From NCBI GenBank assembly GCA_016280955.1, contig JAEEHV010000023.1:1-64000 (forward strand): a DNA stretch of 64,000 nucleotides, read 5' to 3'. This document shows, piece by piece, positions 51,526 to 58,658 of this stretch (position 1 is the stretch's first letter; every line of letters starts with the position of its first letter). The DNA comes from Candidatus Gastranaerophilales bacterium (GTDB lineage Bacteria; Cyanobacteriota; Vampirovibrionia; Gastranaerophilales; Gastranaerophilaceae). The notes below the pieces were generated by a model. The model was given only the letters and a program-made list of their open reading frames with translations, made no database searches and was not told where the DNA came from. The position numbers and the translations under genes are program-made.

Positions 51526-51939
51526 ATGATAACTCAACAGGAAGAAAATTTAATAAATTTACTTGACGGATATGTAGAAAAAGGCGGACACCATCTTAAT
51601 GTCAATGTATTTAACAGAGAAACTCTGCTTGACGCACAGGCACATCCGGAAAAATATCCGCAATTAACCGTTCGTGTTTCAGGATATGCAGTTAATTTTA
51701 TTAAGCTTACAAAAGAGCAGCAGGATGATGTAATCTCAAGAACATTCCATTCATCTTTAGGTTCAGCACAGGTCAGTCAGCCGATTGAAACAAAAGCTGA
51801 AGAAAATCTTGTTGAATATACCCCTGTTGAAGAATCTCATACAGCACCAAGAACAAGTGTCGGGACAATGTCTATGCCGTCAGATTTTTCACGAAAAGCT
51901 CAGGAGAATATTCAGGAAAAGATTCATGTTCATATATAA
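51526..51939 (+). CDS. Separate glycyl-radical domain of pyruvate formate-lyase
   Basis: 137 residues. Positions about 8-75 match the last 65 residues of ordinary [42 protein letters not shown] with the radical glycine at G53, and [15 protein letters not shown]-terminal extension of about 60 residues (T-A-P-R-T-S...K-I-H-V-H-I) goes beyond the normal end of PFL. It has its own strong AAGGAG. E. coli GrcA/YfiD has the same domain but as a spare part beside a complete PFL; here the catalytic partner itself lacks it, so this protein must be essential for activity. Confidence 0.93.
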   Translation: MITQQEENLINLLDGYVEKGGHHLNVNVFNRETLLDAQAHPEKYPQLTVRVSGYAVNFIKLTKEQQDDVISRTFHSSLGSAQVSQPIETKAEENLVEYTPVEESHTAPRTSVGTMSMPSDFSRKAQENIQEKIHVHI

Positions 51940-51956
51940 GAAAAATCATTTAATAC

Positions 51957-51992
51957 AAAAAAATACGATATCTGCTGATATCGTATTTTTTT
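51957..51992 (+). terminator. Strong terminator of the split pfl operon
   Basis: Perfect 11-bp stem AATACGATATC/GATATCGTATT (51962-51972 with 51977-51987), TGCT loop, followed by T6 and preceded by A-runs. Confidence 0.92.
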
Positions 51993-52062
51993 ATGCAAAC
52001 TAGCAAAAAAAATTTTTTTTGTTTTTATATAATATCAAATAGCTATATAACAGGAACTTAAT

Positions 52063-53172
52063 ATGTTTATATCACCAATTAATTTATATCAACAAAACAA
52101 GCAACCAAATTTTTGTGCAAACAAAAAAGATTACTATATCAGAAAAGAAATGATATATGGTAAAGGAAAATTATCCGATGCAATAAAAGAAACAGCTGCT
52201 CCGCTTGTAGGAACAGTAAAAGAAGTTGCAGATTATGCAAAAAAAAGGGTTGAAGAATCATTAAAACCGCAAGAGTTAATAAAACAAAAAGGTATTACAT
52301 ATATAAACAACAACGGATTAAAAATAGATATAGCAACCGGTCAGAAAGGATTTTTCACGATAACAAGTCCTTATGAAGTCCCTAAAGAATATCTTCGGGA
52401 TTATGTTGCAAAGCGCTTAGTATATAATCCGAAAGAATTCAACAGTCTTGGTGCATATATAGACTGTGTTAACGATTTAAAACGGCAGGATATTATGATG
52501 CGCGCAGTAGACATTTCCACATACGAGCTGAATCCGAAAATCACTGATGCTCAACACGTCGGAGCTTTTGTATGTTTATCAAAAAAGGTTCCCGAAAGTG
52601 ATATATATACTGAAATGTTTTACATCAACGACAATGCATTTTATTATGATGCAGTTGAAAAAACTCTTTACAAGCTACGGGCTAATTTGGATGCAAATAA
52701 TTTAAACGAGAAAAATATTGTAACTTGCAAATTTGTATCCGATAAAGACGGAAATATTATAGGTTATGACAAAAAAGAATGGGATTTGTATGCCGGTGCA
52801 TTCAGAGAAACAAGTTATTGCGAACAGACAGAACCCAGTCAAAAGCTCCCCGGTATTGTTAAGAAGAGCAATGATAAATTATATGCTGAAGCATTCCGTT
52901 TCGGTAATGCGGAGAAAGATATAAAAATGCTGAAAGGCATTAAACCAACTCTTGAACATTTGGAAAACAAGGCAAGAGTTAAAAATATTAACGAAGGAAA
53001 GCTTACGTTTGTAAAATTCTATGATGATAATAACAACATACAAAGAAGAATTTGTTACTATAACCCCGAATCAGGCAGAACAATAGTTTATAACGAATTC
53101 GGACAATACCTTAATCAGATTGAATTTATCAAAAATAAAAACGGTGAAATAACAACCTGCTATCGTGCTTAA
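52063..53172 (+). CDS. Orphan protein with tag-like N-terminus, possible lineage-specific family
   Basis: 369 residues, soluble, no signal peptide (M-F-I-S-P-I-N-L-Y-Q-Q-N-K-Q-P-N-F-C-A-N). The N-F-C-A element at 16-19 parallels N-F-K-G and S-F-H-A in other orphans here. The body has no known motif: a helical segment at about 35-80, then mixed alpha/beta with three D-x-D/N-G-x-I/N-I turn motifs (D-K-D-G-N-I-I-G; D-D-N-N-N-I; K-N-K-N-G-E-I) that look like YD-type hairpins near the end. AGGAA precedes the ATG. Function unknown. Confidence 0.72.
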   Translation: MFISPINLYQQNKQPNFCANKKDYYIRKEMIYGKGKLSDAIKETAAPLVGTVKEVADYAKKRVEESLKPQELIKQKGITYINNNGLKIDIATGQKGFFTITSPYEVPKEYLRDYVAKRLVYNPKEFNSLGAYIDCVNDLKRQDIMMRAVDISTYELNPKITDAQHVGAFVCLSKKVPESDIYTEMFYINDNAFYYDAVEKTLYKLRANLDANNLNEKNIVTCKFVSDKDGNIIGYDKKEWDLYAGAFRETSYCEQTEPSQKLPGIVKKSNDKLYAEAFRFGNAEKDIKMLKGIKPTLEHLENKARVKNINEGKLTFVKFYDDNNNIQRRICYYNPESGRTIVYNEFGQYLNQIEFIKNKNGEITTCYRA

Positions 53173-53181
53173 AATTCTTTG

Positions 53182-54513
53182 TTATTGCTGCTTTTGAGGA
53201 TGCAGAATTGAAATAACCGCATTATTCAAACCAAGATATTGCTTTGCTGTATCCTGCAAATACTCTTTTGTAATACTTTCACAAACAGGAATATATGATT
53301 CTGCCAAAGCCAAATCATCACATACAGTCATATAATAACCGATGGTTTCTCCTATATCAGAAACTGTTTCAATATCACATGCAAAACGTGATTTCAATTT
53401 TTTCTTTGCTTTGTTTAATTCCCGTTCTGTAATATTTTCTTTTAATAATTCTATTTCTTTATTAATAAGTTCAATAGCCTTATCCTTATATTCAGGATTT
53501 AAGTTTGCCTGAATAAACAAATTACATCCGTCACGGAAAGTATAATTTTCTGCATCAATAATGTTAAAAATCTGTTCTGTTTGATTTTCTATTAAGTTTT
53601 GGTACAGTCTTGAACTTGTTCCTTCGCCCAGTATTATTGCAAGCATTTCAAGTGCAATAACATTTTTTAAATCTTTTGCCTGAGGTCCTAAAAATCCATA
53701 CATCATAAACATAGAATTGATATTAGCATCATTTTCTACATATACGGTTTCTTGTACGGGCTCATCAGGAGTTATGTTTCGTTCAGGCGGTTCAGGTCTT
53801 TCCCCCCAATGAAATTCATTTATGACTTTTTGTAATATTGTTTCGGAATCAAAATCACCAACAACAATTGTTGTAACATTTTTTGGTGAATAATAGGTTC
53901 TGTAATAATTCATTATTTCATCTCTGGAAATTTGAGAAATTATTTCAGGAGTACCTATAACATCACGTTTGTATGGGTGTGAAGAATACATTGAATTATT
54001 AACCGCATTATAGACCTTTGTCCATGGCTGATCTTTTCTCATTCTGATTTCTTCAATAACAACGTGACGTTCTCTCTTATCCGTTACACTTTTATCATTT
54101 ATATCAAATACTGCTCCCATTTCATAATCAGGTATTACAGGATCAGTCATCATATCTGCATGGAGTTCTATTGCAGTATTGAAGTTTTCATCACCGTCAC
54201 CCTTTGGCAAGGTAACATAATAAAACGTATAGTCTTTCCAGGTTGCAGCATTAACTATTGCACCTTTTGACTCTAAAATCTTATCAAACTCACCTGCTTT
54301 ATGCTTATGTGTTCCCTTAAACATTAAATGTTCAAGAAAATGAGAGATTCCGTTATTTTTATCATTTTCGTTTATAGAACCTGTTTTTACCCAGGATGAA
54401 ACATTAACCATATCACCGTCTTTGTGGGCTAAAACTATCTTATGTCCGTTATCCTGCTCATATATCTCTACTTCGTTCGTTAAAAACGGATATTTTACCA
54501 ATGTTTTTTTCAT
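53182..54513 (-). CDS. M16-family zinc peptidase
   Basis: 443 residues of the insulinase/processing-peptidase family. The inverted zinc motif H-x-x-E-H is H58-F-L-E61-H62, with the third ligand Glu downstream in the V-V-I-E-E-I helix (about 137). Both M16 halves are present: catalytic domain (1-220) and the second domain (about 240-440; SRLYQNLI, SRFACDIETV). PqqL/YmxG-type single-chain enzymes of this length are common in bacteria, probably acting on peptides. AGAGG lies six bases before the ATG. No signal peptide. A second, inactive M16 partner gene is not adjacent. Confidence 0.92.
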   Translation of the reverse strand: MKKTLVKYPFLTNEVEIYEQDNGHKIVLAHKDGDMVNVSSWVKTGSINENDKNNGISHFLEHLMFKGTHKHKAGEFDKILESKGAIVNAATWKDYTFYYVTLPKGDGDENFNTAIELHADMMTDPVIPDYEMGAVFDINDKSVTDKRERHVVIEEIRMRKDQPWTKVYNAVNNSMYSSHPYKRDVIGTPEIISQISRDEIMNYYRTYYSPKNVTTIVVGDFDSETILQKVINEFHWGERPEPPERNITPDEPVQETVYVENDANINSMFMMYGFLGPQAKDLKNVIALEMLAIILGEGTSSRLYQNLIENQTEQIFNIIDAENYTFRDGCNLFIQANLNPEYKDKAIELINKEIELLKENITERELNKAKKKLKSRFACDIETVSDIGETIGYYMTVCDDLALAESYIPVCESITKEYLQDTAKQYLGLNNAVISILHPQKQQ

Positions 54514-54595
54514 AATAAACCTCTTCTATGGGTATATTATACCAGTATAGTATTCTTAGGGCAACTTAAAACGATATTTTAAACGTTTACCGGCT

Positions 54596-55951
54596 TTATT
54601 CTTCTTTTTCTTTTCTTTTATAAAACTCTTCAATGAATCCGGTATTAAATTTACCGCTTTTAAAAACTTCGTCCTCAATAATCTGTTGATGGAAAGGAAT
54701 TGTTGTTTTTACACCGGTTATAACATACTCTTTTAATGCCTGATACATTCTTCTTCTTGCCTGTTTTCTGTTCTCACCCCAGCAAATGAGTTTTCCGAGC
54801 ATTGAATCATAATATGGCGGAATTGAATATCCCGGATAAATATGAGAATCAACTCTTATGCCAAATCCTCCGGGTGCAAAATAACCGTCAATTTTTCCCG
54901 GACATGGCATAAAATCATTTTCAGAATCTTCCGCATTAATACGGCATTCAATAGCATGCCCTCTTAATTTAACATCATCCTGCGTATATCCGAGCTTTTC
55001 TCCTGAGGCAATAAGTATTTGTTCTCTGACAATATCTATTTGAGAAATCATTTCAGTTACACAGTGTTCAACCTGAACTCTGGTATTCATTTCCATAAAA
55101 TACCATTTTCCGTCATGGTCAAGCAAAAATTCGCATGTACCTGCTCCTTCATAGTTAATTGCTTTTGCAGCCCTAACTGCAGCAGCACCCATTTCTTTAC
55201 GAGTTTCTTCATCTATTGCCGGAGAAGGAGCTTCTTCTAAAAGTTTTTGGTGTCGTCTTTGAATAGAACAATCACGTTCTCCGAGGTGAATTACGTTACC
55301 GAAAGAGTCACCTAAAATTTGTACTTCAATATGTCTTGGATTTTCAAGAAATTTTTCTGCATATACATCAGGATTACCAAAGAAATTTTCTGCTTCCTGT
55401 CTGCATAAATTGAGGTTTGCTTCTACTTCGTCATCCTCTCTTACAACTCTCATGCCTTTTCCGCCGCCGCCTGCGGTAGCTTTAAGAATGATAGGATATC
55501 CGACCTTGTGGGCAAAATCCATAACTTCTTGTGCGGTTTTGACTATACCTGTTCCGGGTGTTACGGGCACGTTGTTGTCTATCATCGTTTTACGGGCTGT
55601 AGCCTTATCTCCCATTTTTCTCATTGCTTCAGCCGTCGGTCCGATAAATTTTATATTATACATATTGCATATTTCTGCAAATTCGGCTCTTTCTGACAAA
55701 AAACCGTATCCGGGGTGAATAGCATCACAGCCTGCCATTAAGGCTGTTGATATTATTGTCGGAATATTTAAATAACTTTGTGTGCTTGGTGCAGGACCTA
55801 TACAATAAGCATCTGTTGCTAACCTGACATGAAGAGATTGTGCATCAGCCTGTGAATATATCGCAACTGTAGGAATCCCCAGCTCTCTGCATGCTCTTAT
55901 AACTCTTACCGCAATTTCTCCCCTGTTTGCTATTAATACTCGTTTAAACAT
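54596..55951 (-). CDS. accC: Acetyl-CoA carboxylase, biotin carboxylase subunit
   Basis: Carboxylates the biotin on AccB using ATP and bicarbonate. 451 residues: N-terminal Rossmann domain (FKRVLIANRGEIAVRVIRA), ATP-grasp (KATAGGGGKGMRVV, EMNTRVQVEHCVTE) and C-terminal domain. It is the last gene of efp-accB-accC; 138 bp separate it from accB. AAGGG is 14 bases before the ATG, rather far. Confidence 0.97.
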   Translation of the reverse strand: MFKRVLIANRGEIAVRVIRACRELGIPTVAIYSQADAQSLHVRLATDAYCIGPAPSTQSYLNIPTIISTALMAGCDAIHPGYGFLSERAEFAEICNMYNIKFIGPTAEAMRKMGDKATARKTMIDNNVPVTPGTGIVKTAQEVMDFAHKVGYPIILKATAGGGGKGMRVVREDDEVEANLNLCRQEAENFFGNPDVYAEKFLENPRHIEVQILGDSFGNVIHLGERDCSIQRRHQKLLEEAPSPAIDEETRKEMGAAAVRAAKAINYEGAGTCEFLLDHDGKWYFMEMNTRVQVEHCVTEMISQIDIVREQILIASGEKLGYTQDDVKLRGHAIECRINAEDSENDFMPCPGKIDGYFAPGGFGIRVDSHIYPGYSIPPYYDSMLGKLICWGENRKQARRRMYQALKEYVITGVKTTIPFHQQIIEDEVFKSGKFNTGFIEEFYKRKEKEE

Positions 55952-56089
55952 TTTTCTTAAATTATCCCTTGTTAACTATCGCAGCCGTCTGTGTAATCAA
56001 ATACTACTGCAGCTATACCGCAGAGTTCCGCTGTCTGTCGGCATTGTTCTCACAATACCTTACTGTAGCTGTGCTCCGGCTGCTGCTTT

Positions 56090-56539
56090 TTATTCTACAT
56101 ACATCAAAACTTGTCCGAATTCAACAGGATCACCGTTTTTAACGCATATTTTAACAACTTTTCCGGCTTGTTCAGACTTGATTTCGTTCATTAACTTCAT
56201 TGCTTCTATTATACAGACAACATCACCTACAGCAATTTCTGTTCCGACTTCTACAAACGGTAATGCGTCAGGTGACGGAGCTGAATAAAACGTACCAACC
56301 ATTGGTGAAGTAATTGCTTTACCGTTTTCGGCCGGTTCATCTTTTTGCTCTGCAGATGCAACAGGTGCGGATTGAACAACAGGTGCTGCCGCAGATACTG
56401 CCGGCATGCTTGTTATTACTTCCGGCAAATCTTTTCTGATTGTAATTGCCTGTTCGCCATCTTCAAGCGAAATTTCGGTCAAACCGTTATCTGTAATAAT
56501 TTTAGCTAATTTTTCAATATATTCGGGTTTAAAATCCAT
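56090..56539 (-). CDS. accB: Biotin carboxyl carrier protein of acetyl-CoA carboxylase
   Basis: 149 residues: an N-terminal helical domain (1-40), an Ala/Pro/Val/Gln-rich linker (about 44-70), and the biotinyl domain (75-149) with the biotin-accepting K115 in E-A-M-K-L-M. AAAGGAG lies seven bases before the ATG. Second gene of efp-accB-accC. The 67 bp before it include a small hairpin AAGTGGT/ACCACTT (56568-56587) without a U-run. Confidence 0.96.
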   Translation of the reverse strand: MDFKPEYIEKLAKIITDNGLTEISLEDGEQAITIRKDLPEVITSMPAVSAAAPVVQSAPVASAEQKDEPAENGKAITSPMVGTFYSAPSPDALPFVEVGTEIAVGDVVCIIEAMKLMNEIKSEQAGKVVKICVKNGDPVEFGQVLMYVE

Positions 56540-56606
56540 TTTTATTCTCCTTTAAGGAAAGGTTAATAAGTGGTACGAAAACCACTTAATTACCGTTTTA
56601 CTTTCC

Positions 56607-57164
56607 CTAGCATCTGTCCAAATATTCGTTTGTTCTGGTATCAACTCTTATAACATCGCCATTTGATACGAAGAACGGAACGTTAACAACAGCTCCTGTT
56701 TCAAGAGTTGCAGGTTTTGTACCTCCCTGAGCCGTATTACCTTTTTCAGCCGGCGGAGTATCAACAACTTCCAATTCTACGTGAGCCGGTATATCAACAC
56801 CGATAATTCTGGTATCATGCTTTAATATCTGAACAATCATGTTTTCTTTAAGATATTTTTTACCGTCACCAACTTGTTCTTCAGTAACCTGTATTTGTTC
56901 ATAGGTTTCATTATCCATCATAACGTAATCGTTACCTTCTTTATACAGATACTGCATTTCTCTTCTGTCTAACATAGCTTTGGCAACTTTTTCACCAGCT
57001 CTGAATGTTCTTTCAACAACGTTGCCAGATTCTACGTTTTTAAGTTTTGTTCTTACAAAAGCTGCTCCTTTTCCGGGTTTTACATGTAAAAATTCAACTA
57101 CTGTCCAAAGCCCGTTATCAAGCTCTAATGTTAAGCCATTTTTTAAATCGTTTACTGAAATCAT
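56607..57164 (-). CDS. efp: Elongation factor P
   Basis: Relieves ribosome stalling at polyproline stretches. 185 residues, full length, three beta-barrel domains. The tip loop reads V-K-P-G-K-G-A-A-F with a lysine (K32) at the modified position, i.e. the EpmA-type or unmodified/5-aminopentanol class rather than the rhamnosylated arginine class. AAGGAG precedes the ATG. Conserved order efp-accB-accC. Confidence 0.97.
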   Translation of the reverse strand: MISVNDLKNGLTLELDNGLWTVVEFLHVKPGKGAAFVRTKLKNVESGNVVERTFRAGEKVAKAMLDRREMQYLYKEGNDYVMMDNETYEQIQVTEEQVGDGKKYLKENMIVQILKHDTRIIGVDIPAHVELEVVDTPPAEKGNTAQGGTKPATLETGAVVNVPFFVSNGDVIRVDTRTNEYLDRC

Positions 57165-57440
57165 AGGAAACTCCTTAATTTACTGTTTACTCTTATTTCT
57201 TTCCTTGATACTAACATAAACCAAACTATTAAGCAACATAAGCACATTTGAGGAGTGTATATAAATCAACGAAAACAAATTGTCAATAACTTTTTAATGA
57301 AATTTGAAGTAAACTTTTGTTAATTTGAATTTTGCTTAATAGGCATGGGCGGCATGGTCGATTGTAAAATTTTTTGGGAATTTTGTTACTTGATAAATCT
57401 ATTTTGCAGAATTACTATAATCACATAGACGAAAGGAGTG

Positions 57441-57470
57441 ATGGCTACTAAACTTAAGGAGGAGGAGTAA
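57441..57470 (+). CDS. Nine-residue putative leader peptide MATKLKEEE
   Basis: ATG at 57441 two bases after AAAGGAGTG, nine codons, then TAA. The last codons, AAG-GAG-GAG-GAG, are themselves a strong Shine-Dalgarno-like run, which may stall ribosomes or mark a further start, but no longer frame begins after it. Speculative. Confidence 0.25.
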   Translation: MATKLKEEE

Positions 57471-57623
57471 ATAATAATTTTTACTCATAGATTTAAGTAA
57501 AAAAACAAAAAGAGAGATTTAGAAAATCCAAAAAAATCAGTATTAAGTATTTATCATTTATCCAAATTAATATTAAAGAGAGATTTGAGGAAAAACAACA
57601 ATTTGGGGTTGGAGATTTAGGGT

Positions 57624-57661
57624 TAATAGACTTTTCGGACAATGGAAAGTCTATTATTTTA
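57624..57661 (+). terminator. Rho-independent terminator
   Basis: Perfect 11-bp stem TAATAGACTTT/AAAGTCTATTA (57624-57634 with 57646-57656), 11-nt loop, then TTTTA. On the minus strand the stem is followed by ACCC and not by T, so it serves the plus-strand transcript. Confidence 0.75.
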
Positions 57662-58480
57662 TGCTAATGTACTGAATTGTCTGAATTTAGACGGATCAAT
57701 CTGTACATCAACATGATCTCCTTCCGGCAGTACATGGCTAAAGTAACCTGTTGCTCTTAGTCGCTCGGCAAACTGTCTTGCATTTCCGTTTGTCCTGATG
57801 TCAAGTTTCGGGTTTTCGGCATTATGGTGGCTCTTATATCCTTGTCTTACATGCGGATTTCCCTTTTGTCCGGTTCCCAGGGCTGAAGTTATAACGAGTT
57901 TTTCTCCGAGCATGTTTGAAACTCTGTCTAAAATTTGCCCCGTTCCTTTTTTTGCATAGGGAATATCCGTCCAGAAAGTATCAGCAACGGACCAGTTTTT
58001 TCCTCCGCTCAATCGTTCTAAGTTAGTATCAGAACTGGCTTTACGTTCCGCCTGTGCCTTAGTAAGCGAAGAATATGAATTATCTATCTTTTTTCCGCTT
58101 GATGGTGAATTTGTATTACTTCGGGTTATACTGCTTTGGCTACTACTGCTTCTGCTGCTGCCGGTTGACGGTGCAGGATTACTAGCTTTTGGCTTAGGCG
58201 GTGTGCTAATTCTCGGGGTATGGTAATTAAATGAAAAATCCGTATTTATACGTGGTTTTAAAGCGGGTGTCGGCATTCTGTACTGAAATATCGGCATAAT
58301 TACAGGTCTTGGCAGCCAGTTAAACCAAATATTCGGAAGGGGCTGTATTACAGGATATACAGGAGCTCTGAAAACAGGAAAAATATTGGGGATTACATAA
58401 TTAAAACGTGGCAAAGTCGGCATGAACCAGTTGTTCATCCCGGAAATGAATCCTAAATTTAAGTCTCTAAAAAATGCCAT
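57659..58480 (-). CDS. M15-like peptidase domain with proline-rich N-terminus
   Basis: 273 residues. The N-terminal 90 are hydrophobic/aromatic and proline-rich (PTLPRF, IPNIFPVFRAPVYP, PRPVIMPIF), followed by a Ser-rich linker (about 100-130). The C-terminal part (about 165-265) resembles peptidase M15/DD-carboxypeptidase folds: L-V-I-T-S-A, H-H-N-A-E-N-P-K-L-D-I (His and Asp zinc ligands) and G-D-H-V-D-V (second His). A target in the cell wall is plausible. No classical signal peptide is visible, so the route to the wall is unclear; the N-terminus may be membrane-associated. GGGA precedes the ATG. Confidence 0.7.
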   Translation of the reverse strand: MAFFRDLNLGFISGMNNWFMPTLPRFNYVIPNIFPVFRAPVYPVIQPLPNIWFNWLPRPVIMPIFQYRMPTPALKPRINTDFSFNYHTPRISTPPKPKASNPAPSTGSSRSSSSQSSITRSNTNSPSSGKKIDNSYSSLTKAQAERKASSDTNLERLSGGKNWSVADTFWTDIPYAKKGTGQILDRVSNMLGEKLVITSALGTGQKGNPHVRQGYKSHHNAENPKLDIRTNGNARQFAERLRATGYFSHVLPEGDHVDVQIDPSKFRQFSTLA

Positions 58481-58658
58481 TTTCCCGAATATCCCTTACA
58501 TATATAAACAGTTTAACCCTGTTAAAATTGCCATGTTATTTACATTTTGTTACAAATTACTCTATCTTAAAATTTTTTTGTATTATACTTTTATATGGTT
58601 GTAAAATACAACCGATATTTTTTGAGAAATAAGAATTATAAATTGGGAGTATAAATTT

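Larger units (their letters stand above)
57423..57661 (+). ncRNA. Probable small transcript (about 240 nt) with repeats and a terminator
   Basis: TATAAT at 57416-57421 (with weak -35 matches such as TTGATA at 57390) and a strong terminator at 57624-57661 bound a region that holds no gene-sized frame. It contains a nine-codon frame with a good ribosome site, three copies of AGAGAGATTT/GGAGATTTAG (57511, 57577, 57611) and A-rich linkers. It could be a trans-acting small RNA or a leader-peptide transcript. The rest of the intergenic stretch, 57165-57415, shows nothing else I can name. Confidence 0.4.

Noticed and set aside
49411-51939. Split pfl as a simple frameshift or sequencing error, or stop-codon readthrough
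   Set aside because: The two frames are in register, so no single indel explains it. Two different stop codons, a new Shine-Dalgarno, a new N-terminus on part two and a novel tail on part one argue for a real fission.
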